Positions 1-5,196 of a DNA stretch of 5,196 nucleotides are shown one piece after another; position 1 is the stretch's first letter; the number at the start of each line of letters is the position of its first letter. A model generated the notes under the pieces. That model saw only the letters and a list, made by a program, of their open reading frames with translations, was not told the origin of the DNA and ran no database searches. Location of the stretch: positions 1 to 5,196 of the forward strand of contig JALVFC010000051.1 of the NCBI GenBank assembly GCA_027030285.1, in the 5' to 3' direction. The stretch comes from Thiotrichaceae bacterium (GTDB taxonomy: Bacteria; Pseudomonadota; Gammaproteobacteria; Thiotrichales; Thiotrichaceae). The translations under genes and the position numbers were made by a program.

Positions 1-234
1 CTGATAATGAATATTCAGCGTAGGAATCCAGCTATGCGTTTCGACAAACTGCATGGCTGCATTCTGCGCATCAAAAGCAGACACTAACAGCAATGAAACC
101 AGCAAGCTGGCTGCCGAGGCAAATAGCGCAATCCAGCGGGCTTTCAAGGCATCCCGAAATAACCAGATCACACCCACACCCAGTAATAACACACCTAGCA
201 GCAGGCTGATTAAAGGCAGTTGCAAGACATTCAT
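1..234 (-). CDS. second NuoM-like subunit, N-terminal fragment cut by window edge
   Basis: Translating from the ATG at 234-232 gives 78 open codons up to the left edge, with the last codon ending exactly at base 1. The protein starts MNVLQLPLISLLLGVLLLG, has hydrophobic stretches at about 5-25 and 33-53, and continues FDAQNAAMQFVETHSWIP (54-71). The FDxQNxAMQ block and the following SWIP are typical of the segment just before the conserved GVDG motif in NuoM, and the block is nearly the same as FDSQNTAMQ in the upstream neighbour, so the two are paralogues. The start overlaps the neighbour's TAA by one base and has a good Shine-Dalgarno sequence. The rest, including all channel residues, lies outside the window, so NuoM versus the related NuoN cannot be settled finally, though the motif favours NuoM. 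Confidence 0.78.
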   Translation of the reverse strand, partial: MNVLQLPLISLLLGVLLLGVGVIWLFRDALKARWIALFASAASLLVSLLLVSAFDAQNAAMQFVETHSWIPTLNIHYQ

Positions 235-1781
235 TACCTCGCCACCTCCACGGGATACAAGCCGGACAGACCTTGCAGCGGCACTTCAATCAATTCCAGC
301 CAGGGTCTGGAGTAAAAACCTACGGTGATCAGTACCGCTAACAACAGCAGGGCAACCGCACGTTCTGCCCAGGTTGTTTTTTCCTGGTAGGAGTCACTCA
401 CGGGGGCATCCCGGGGCGTAAGAAAAGCGCGCTGAAATGACCATAATAAAAAGCCCGCCGCAATCACATTGCCCAGCGCAGCAACTACTGTCAGAACCGC
501 ACCAAAACGCTCCATCGCTGCCTCCAGTATCAAATGCGCAGCATCAAAACCCGGCGTCCCCGGCATGCCGACAATCGCCAGACCCGCAATCAGAAACGTC
601 GCGCCAATCAACGGAATGGTGTCAAACAGACCACCCAGGTGCGTCAGTAACAGGCTGTGACTGCGGCGGAAAACAAAACCCGACATAAACACCAGCGCAA
701 CAATCGCCAAACCGAAATTGGCTGACAACAGCACGCTACCCTGAAACGCAGAATCACCCAGTGAAAATAAACCAATGACCAGAATACTGGTATGTGAAAT
801 CACCGCAAACGCCAGTAAACGACGCAGATTTTTTTGCATAAAGGCAAGAATGGCGGCATAAAACACCCCCGCTACCGCAAAGGCAATAATATAGGGCTGC
901 CAGTGCTGAATGGCCGCCGGAGTCAACGGCAACACAAAACGCAACATGCCATAAATACCGACCTTGATACCCAGCATGACAGCCGGTGCTAAGGCCACAT
1001 TGCCATGCGTGGTAAACACCGGCAACCAGCCATGCAGGGGAAACATCGGGGTACGAATAGCAAGCCCGTAGAACAGCAGGAAAAAGATCAACGATTGCAA
1101 CGGCACGGGGATTTGTACCTTAAGCAAATCCAGCAAATCAAAACTCCACTGCCCTGCTCCACCAGCAGCACCCGTACTATCGGCATAATTCCAGCCCAGT
1201 ATCATCACACCGGCAAACAACAGCAACAATGCCACCAGCATAAACTGAACATAACGTGCACGCGCAAGGTCTTTCTCCGGTGAACTTGCCCAGTGCAATA
1301 AAAGATAAGCAACCAGTACCAGCTCCAGTGCAGAAAAAAGCGTAAACCAGAGCAGGTTCAGCGTGGCAAACAGACTCATCAGCACCGCTTCAACCGCTAA
1401 TATCGCGGGTAACAACTTGCTCATCTCGTCGATCTGTCTTGCCATGGCGTACACCACCAGCATGGCACTGATAAACGCTGTGAGTAACAGAAACAGCAAA
1501 CTGACACCGTCGATGGCAGCATGATAGCCAGGTAAAAATGACCAGTGTTCTGCGTACTGCATGGCAGTATTCTGGCTATCAAAACCCTGATATAAAAGGA
1601 TCACCAGCACCAGCACAGCAGCCGTTGTGACTACCGCAATCAGTTTTACCAGCGTTTCATGATGGCGCAACCATAGCGCAAAAAGCATTGCGAGCAGTGG
1701 CAGCAACTGCAATACCGCCAGTACCGGATAAGCCGATTGCGACTGCCACATGATTTCTGTCAGGGAATACAACGGTTGCAT
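234..1781 (-). CDS. NuoM-like proton-conducting transporter subunit
   Basis: This is a PF00361-family membrane protein closest in pattern to complex I subunit M, here probably an accessory ion-channel subunit of the DAB cluster. Its 515 residues contain about 14 hydrophobic helices (first near 19-39, last near 473-492), as in NuoM. NuoM-type motifs: FDSQNTAMQ (67-75), AIDGVSLLFLLL (89-100), Glu153 in helix 5, RTPMFPLHGWLP (243-254) with His250 and Trp252, GIKVGIYGMLRF with Lys273, and RRLLAFAVISH ending at His330. With a steady offset of 8-9 to E. coli NuoM, K234 becomes Arg243, H348 becomes Asn355 and the E407 position falls on Ala415/His416 (GFDAAHLIL). The coupling ability of this subunit is therefore uncertain. 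ATG at 1781 overlaps the previous TGA by one base; a later Met (residue 11, at 1751) lacks a better ribosome site. Specific role within the complex is unknown; family call is secure. Confidence 0.88.
   Translation of the reverse strand: MQPLYSLTEIMWQSQSAYPVLAVLQLLPLLAMLFALWLRHHETLVKLIAVVTTAAVLVLVILLYQGFDSQNTAMQYAEHWSFLPGYHAAIDGVSLLFLLLTAFISAMLVVYAMARQIDEMSKLLPAILAVEAVLMSLFATLNLLWFTLFSALELVLVAYLLLHWASSPEKDLARARYVQFMLVALLLLFAGVMILGWNYADSTGAAGGAGQWSFDLLDLLKVQIPVPLQSLIFFLLFYGLAIRTPMFPLHGWLPVFTTHGNVALAPAVMLGIKVGIYGMLRFVLPLTPAAIQHWQPYIIAFAVAGVFYAAILAFMQKNLRRLLAFAVISHTSILVIGLFSLGDSAFQGSVLLSANFGLAIVALVFMSGFVFRRSHSLLLTHLGGLFDTIPLIGATFLIAGLAIVGMPGTPGFDAAHLILEAAMERFGAVLTVVAALGNVIAAGFLLWSFQRAFLTPRDAPVSDSYQEKTTWAERAVALLLLAVLITVGFYSRPWLELIEVPLQGLSGLYPVEVAR
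244..249 (-). promoter_or_regulatory. Shine-Dalgarno site of the second NuoM-like gene
   Basis: The minus strand reads GGAGGTGGCGAGGTAATG. GGAGGT sits 9 bases upstream of the ATG at 234 and within the last codons of the preceding gene. It supports this start even though only 78 codons follow in the window. A second weaker GAGG lies only 2 bases from the ATG, too close to act alone. Confidence 0.65.
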
Positions 1782-3319
1782 CAGATAATCACCACAAATG
1801 TAATCACAATCAGCACAATCAGATAGCGCGGCTGACTGAGTAATTGCTCAACGGTTAGCATATATCGACCCAGGCGGTTGATCAGCTTTAACAGACCTTC
1901 ACCACCACCCTGCAAAATCAGATGTTCTTCAAACCATTCAAATGCCGCTGCCACCATTTCCATCAGCCTGCCAGACAGACCGCGCCCCTTGCCAATACTG
2001 TCTATCCAGCCCTGCTCCTGCCCTTGCACGCCGCCAGAATCACTCGGCAGACCAATCAGACGGTTTACCACCTTTTCATCAAAGTCCTGCACCTCTTTTG
2101 CCAGGGATTCAGTTGGGCGCAACAAAAACCAGTCTGCCAGATGCTCCAGCCAGAAGCGCTGCAAGGCAGTAGTAAACAAAAAGCTATTATTCTTTAGCAA
2201 CGGTGTGACTTCATGCGCAGGTCGATGCACCAGATACATCAGATCCGGCGAGCTTAAAAACTGCCAGGCGCGCCAGATGGCATGTAGCGCCAGATGCCAT
2301 GCCGCCAGCTCAAACCAGCCTAGACCACATTCCACAAACATCAGCCCCACTTGTGCAGTCGTTGAAAACATCAGCGAGCTTTTCACATCGGTTTGCACCT
2401 GTGCAGAAAGCCAGCCATAAATCGCCGTCAATGCACCAACCAGCACTAACACCCACATCAGTTCCGGCACTTGCTCAAATACAAACTGCAAGCGGATAAC
2501 CAGATACACACCTGCATGCACCATCAGTGAGCCATAGAAAATGGCACTGGATGGCGTAGGACCTTCCAGAGCGCGACTAATCCAGCCAGAAAAAGGCAAC
2601 ATGCCAGATTTCGCAAAGGCTGCCAGCATAAAACCTGCCAGCATCAAGCCCGTATACAAGGTACTTTGTGTCGGACTCAGCTGCATCATCTCGACCCAGC
2701 CCGTACTGCCAAGCGTGTGATAACTCATAAACAGGGCAAAAATAAACGCAGCATCACCGATACGGTTACTGATAAAGGCATAATTGGCATTTTCGGTTGC
2801 CACCTTGCGCTGAGTATTAAAGGCAATCAGCAAAAACGAACTCAACCCGGCAAGCTCCCAGCCGACAAAAGCCATCAGTGCATTACCCGACAACACGATA
2901 AACAACATGCCACTGGCAAATAACGACAACACCATAAAGAAACGCTGGAAACCGGCTTCACGGTGTAAATAATTGACTGAAAAACGGATCGTTAATAACA
3001 GCAGAAAACTGACCAATGTCCCTATCGCCAGTCCCAGCCGATCCAGTTGCAGGGTATATTCGACTCGTGTGGTGCCACTATGAAACCACTCGGCAATGAA
3101 CAGCTTGCCAGGCACACCGGCAAATACCGACAACACATCAAAAAACAGCAGCAAGCCCAGTGAAAAGGCAATCGCCATCTGCGCCACATTAGCTGTCTGT
3201 TTCTCGCCGGATTCACCTCGGTTCAGGCCGCTTAGCGTGCCAATACCAATCCATGCGACGGCAAACAACGGTGCGACCGGAAGCAACCATGCCAATGAAT
3301 GTATCAGTGCAGACATCAT
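1781..3319 (-). CDS. dabB: NuoL-like membrane subunit, probable DabB
   Basis: This is a proton-conducting-transporter family (PF00361) membrane protein, probably the ion-translocating partner of the adjacent DabA. It has 512 residues, with about 11 hydrophobic helices in residues 7-358, a charged tail (about 360-495) and one final hydrophobic segment (497-512). NuoL landmarks are visible: GWE with Glu155, AKSGMLPFSGW with Lys237, EGPTPSSA, QTDVKSSLMFST with Lys313, and WHLALHAIWRA with His342 and His346. Offsets to E. coli NuoL E144, K229, H334 and H338 are nearly constant. The H254 position is Tyr262, and K342 is Arg350. NuoL helices 12 to 15, which carry K399, appear to be absent; the tail (LLRPTESLAKEV, FDEKVVNRLIG) resembles the NuoL C-terminal region. 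The length of about 500 fits DabB/MpsA proteins better than NuoL (over 600). Its start overlaps the dabA stop by 4 bases (ATGA); a second ATG at 3316 is possible. A separate DabB outside the window cannot be excluded. Confidence 0.85.
   Translation of the reverse strand: MMSALIHSLAWLLPVAPLFAVAWIGIGTLSGLNRGESGEKQTANVAQMAIAFSLGLLLFFDVLSVFAGVPGKLFIAEWFHSGTTRVEYTLQLDRLGLAIGTLVSFLLLLTIRFSVNYLHREAGFQRFFMVLSLFASGMLFIVLSGNALMAFVGWELAGLSSFLLIAFNTQRKVATENANYAFISNRIGDAAFIFALFMSYHTLGSTGWVEMMQLSPTQSTLYTGLMLAGFMLAAFAKSGMLPFSGWISRALEGPTPSSAIFYGSLMVHAGVYLVIRLQFVFEQVPELMWVLVLVGALTAIYGWLSAQVQTDVKSSLMFSTTAQVGLMFVECGLGWFELAAWHLALHAIWRAWQFLSSPDLMYLVHRPAHEVTPLLKNNSFLFTTALQRFWLEHLADWFLLRPTESLAKEVQDFDEKVVNRLIGLPSDSGGVQGQEQGWIDSIGKGRGLSGRLMEMVAAAFEWFEEHLILQGGGEGLLKLINRLGRYMLTVEQLLSQPRYLIVLIVITFVVII
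1788..1793 (-). promoter_or_regulatory. weak Shine-Dalgarno-like site before the first NuoM-like gene
   Basis: The minus strand reads GGTGATTATCTGATG. GGTGAT can pair with the outer part of the usual 16S anti-Shine-Dalgarno tail (complement of GGAGGTGATC) and lies 6 bases from the ATG at 1781. It is much weaker than the sites before the two flanking genes, so translation of this gene probably depends on ribosomes finishing the NuoL-like gene at the TGATG overlap. Confidence 0.35.
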
Positions 3320-5196
3320 GCCCCCTCCTGAGCAACAAACACGGGTGGCAGGGGTTCCATCTTGCCGGTATACCAGTGTGCGGAAGTGGATACAGTCTGC
3401 ATATCCGGCAGAGTGTCATTCGACCAGGGAATAAAGCCCTTTCGGGGATCAAAATAGTGAATCGCACCCGTATCCGGATCGACCGAAGATAATAAAATCC
3501 ACTCATTCCCAATGAGTTCCTGCAAGGTCGGAGCGCGCTCATAAATCGCCGTCAGGATTTCTGTAGTCGCCTCCACCATGACTTGCAAACGCATTGGCTC
3601 ATGTATCTCGATCATCTGTTTGGGTAAACCAGTACGCAAATCTGAACCCGCGCCTTCCATCACACCAAAGAAGCCCGTGACATTGTGAGTAATCTTGCTA
3701 CCTGCACCGTAGCGATCATTACTCACTTTGGAAAAATAATACTCAAGACTAATCCTCGCCCCTACCGGCCCTGCGGATAACAACAAAGCCTCCAGCAAAC
3801 TGCCCTGCTCATCATCGACACGGGCATCGTAGGAAATCAGGAATAAGCGGCGATCAAAAAACACGCCCTGGCTTACTGCACGGCGACCAATAATGGCACA
3901 GGCATTGGTGGCATGCCCCAGTTCTGGACGCGCCTGCGAGAAGTCCACAGAACGCCCGATAATATGTTTGATGGACTGCTGCACCTGCGCATCGCTGGTA
4001 TCGGTCAGCAATGGTGCCGAAGCAAATTTACGACAGCGTTCATGCGCGGAATACAAACTTGCCTGCAAGACATCCTCTTGCAGCCTGGCAAACGCATCGT
4101 GCAAATGCTCAGGCAACAGATGCGTATCGTACCAGTCAATCTGTTCACTACAGGTATTGTGCATGGCGCCCATAAACCAGCATGTATCAGGAACTAGCAA
4201 ACCTTGCTGCGCCAGCAAGGCACGCACTTCGGGATTATTCGCCATACGTGCCAGCACCCGCCCGTTAGGACCGCTGAATTTGCCGCTACAGGCGCCACAG
4301 CCATAAGCCGAACGATGCGGGTTATTCTGATTCGTAGAACCATGCCCCATAATGACCACAAGCGGGCTAAAGCCACTTGTCAGCCCGTTGGTGCGCAAAA
4401 AGTCTGCAACACGCTCTGCTTGTTCCTGCACACTGTACCCCAGAGATGGACTCTCGGGTGTGGCATTCGCTTTGGCCTGTTTAACAGTAATATGAATTTC
4501 TGTGTTGGCAGGGGGAATTAGGCGGCGGCGTAATTTTGCGAGTAGCTGTCCGGTTGCCAGGGGGGCAAACACCTTGCCAGCTAGTATCAGCAAGGTGGCA
4601 GGTGCGCTGGCGATCATTAACAATGTGCCTGATAACAGATGGCGGCGTATTTCATGGTGCAGAATATTATCCAGTAACACACTTTGCCGTTGACGCTTCC
4701 GGTGCTTGGGAAATATTTGTTTATCATTTTCAGCGACTACTTCATGCACTTCATGTACCGGATCAATCGTAACAGGAGTCAGCTTCACACACGCCTCATC
4801 ATCCAGCCCACGCCAGCGGTGTGGTACATTGAAGTGCGCAGCAGCACCCAGCGTTTCGATATTGGGATTAATGGCTTCCAGATGCCGCCGAATCCCCTCT
4901 TCGCGATCATCCATGCAGAAAAAGATCTGTGCTTCCGGAATCTTGCCACTGGCAGTATCCCGTTCCTGCCAGTTCCCTCGATGGACGTTCTGGCTGACCG
5001 CATGGAAAAAGGTTTCGCGGTAATGCCGCTCATAAGTCTGCAACCATAAATAGCCGGTTTTTTGTCGATCCAGTGAATCCAGCAAGGCAAAAAATTCGCT
5101 GATTTGTTTATCGCTCAGTTGCCTGACCTGCTCGGCGGGGACACCAAGAATTTGCATCAACCGAAACAGTTTCCAGGCATGATCATATACTGTGTA
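3316..5196 (-). CDS. dabA: DabA-like inorganic carbon transporter subunit (DUF2309/UPF0753), 5' end cut by window edge
   Basis: DabA is a cytoplasmic, membrane-associated zinc protein that works with a NuoL-like DabB to drive CO2 hydration to bicarbonate (DAB or Mps systems). Seen here, numbering from the first codon at the right edge: 626 residues are present. Motif FCMDDREEGIRRHLE holds Cys94 and Asp96; MGHGSTNQNNP holds His285, and Cys300 follows in CGACSGK. The order and the 15-residue His-Cys spacing match the reported zinc ligands C351, D353, H524 and C539 of Halothiobacillus DabA2. Further blocks are TCWFMGAMHNTC (338-349) and GHATNACAIIGRR (427-439). A basic stretch (161-170) precedes a hydrophobic segment (191-215). 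The 12 codons upstream of the TTG at 5160 are open (YTVYDHAWKLFR) and read as family-like protein, so that TTG is not the start; over 250 N-terminal residues should lie outside. The TGA stop overlaps the next gene's start. Family assignment is firm; transport activity is inferred. Confidence 0.93.
   Translation of the reverse strand, partial: YTVYDHAWKLFRLMQILGVPAEQVRQLSDKQISEFFALLDSLDRQKTGYLWLQTYERHYRETFFHAVSQNVHRGNWQERDTASGKIPEAQIFFCMDDREEGIRRHLEAINPNIETLGAAAHFNVPHRWRGLDDEACVKLTPVTIDPVHEVHEVVAENDKQIFPKHRKRQRQSVLLDNILHHEIRRHLLSGTLLMIASAPATLLILAGKVFAPLATGQLLAKLRRRLIPPANTEIHITVKQAKANATPESPSLGYSVQEQAERVADFLRTNGLTSGFSPLVVIMGHGSTNQNNPHRSAYGCGACSGKFSGPNGRVLARMANNPEVRALLAQQGLLVPDTCWFMGAMHNTCSEQIDWYDTHLLPEHLHDAFARLQEDVLQASLYSAHERCRKFASAPLLTDTSDAQVQQSIKHIIGRSVDFSQARPELGHATNACAIIGRRAVSQGVFFDRRLFLISYDARVDDEQGSLLEALLLSAGPVGARISLEYYFSKVSNDRYGAGSKITHNVTGFFGVMEGAGSDLRTGLPKQMIEIHEPMRLQVMVEATTEILTAIYERAPTLQELIGNEWILLSSVDPDTGAIHYFDPRKGFIPWSNDTLPDMQTVSTSAHWYTGKMEPLPPVFVAQEGA
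3324..3329 (-). promoter_or_regulatory. Shine-Dalgarno site of the NuoL-like gene, inside the dabA 3' end
   Basis: The minus strand reads AGGAGGGGGCATGATG here, a full AGGAGG core embedded in the last codons of dabA. It lies 4 bases from the ATG at 3319 and 7 bases from the second, in-frame ATG at 3316. The second spacing is the more usual one, so the true start may be the second Met, which shortens the protein by one residue only. The strong site within an overlap suggests efficient reinitiation and roughly matched DabA and DabB production. Confidence 0.7.

Noticed and set aside
53..328. Plus-strand open frame of 91 codons across the junction of the two NuoM-like genes
   Set aside because: Both strands cannot be explained better than by the minus-strand genes, which have clear NuoM motifs; this frame has low-complexity Ser/Asn/Thr content.
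1878..2420. Plus-strand open frame of 180 codons
   Set aside because: It is antisense to the NuoL-like gene, is rich in Ser, Cys, Arg and Pro as expected of a shadow frame, and shows no recognisable domain.
1..3319. Part of a respiratory complex I (nuo) operon
   Set aside because: The NuoL- and NuoM-like genes overlap a DUF2309 gene, the NuoL-like protein is shortened, and the NuoM-like protein has lost key residues; no other nuo subunit is visible. Flanking DNA could still change this view.
3893..4306. Plus-strand open frame of 137 codons
   Set aside because: It lies antisense to the most conserved part of dabA, has shadow-like composition and no ribosome site or family motif that I could see.
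5158..5160. TTG as the start codon of the DabA-like gene
   Set aside because: The reading frame stays open for all 12 codons to the right edge, the residues there continue smoothly into the protein, there is no ribosome site, and the family is several hundred residues longer at the N-terminus.
1..5196. Promoters, terminators, RNA genes, CRISPR arrays or mobile elements
   Set aside because: There is no non-coding gap in the window, and I saw no tRNA-like fold, direct-repeat array, inverted-repeat ends or hairpin with a T-run that would justify a call.

Overview
The whole window is one strand of an operon. Read right to left (minus strand), it carries four consecutive genes with no intergenic DNA: the 3' two-thirds or so of a DabA-type gene (DUF2309, also UPF0753/PF10070), a NuoL-like gene that fits DabB, a complete NuoM-like gene, and the first 78 codons of a second NuoM-like gene that runs off the left edge. 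The three junctions overlap by 4, 1 and 1 bases, so the genes are probably translationally coupled. The plus strand shows no believable gene.

Right part (3316-5196): the DabA-like protein is open through the right edge, so its true start lies outside the window. It keeps both halves of the beta-carbonic-anhydrase-like zinc site described for DabA: a CxDxRxE motif, then a His and a Cys 15 residues apart. Middle (1781-3319): a 512-residue membrane protein retains the NuoL core up to the helix-11 histidines, but then has a charged tail and one last hydrophobic segment instead of the rest of NuoL. Left (234-1781): a 515-residue, 14-helix NuoM-like protein in which several residues known to matter for proton translocation are changed. 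Far left (1-234): the start of a second NuoM-like subunit, with a good ribosome binding site.

Together this looks like an energy-coupled inorganic-carbon (DAB) uptake or hydration system. DabA would hydrate CO2 vectorially in the cytoplasm, and the antiporter-like membrane subunits would supply coupling to the proton or sodium gradient. The best-known systems pair one DabA with one DabB; here at least two further NuoM-family subunits are attached, which is the most interesting feature. No quinone, NADH or iron-sulfur subunits of complex I are present in the window, so this is not an ordinary nuo operon as far as can be seen.

The organism is most likely a chemolithoautotrophic or otherwise CO2-fixing proteobacterium, because DUF2309 plus NuoL/M clusters are common there and base composition is intermediate. 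This is inferred from the gene family alone; no marker gene fixes the taxonomy. No RNA gene, mobile element, CRISPR array, promoter or terminator was seen, which fits an internal slice of a long transcript.
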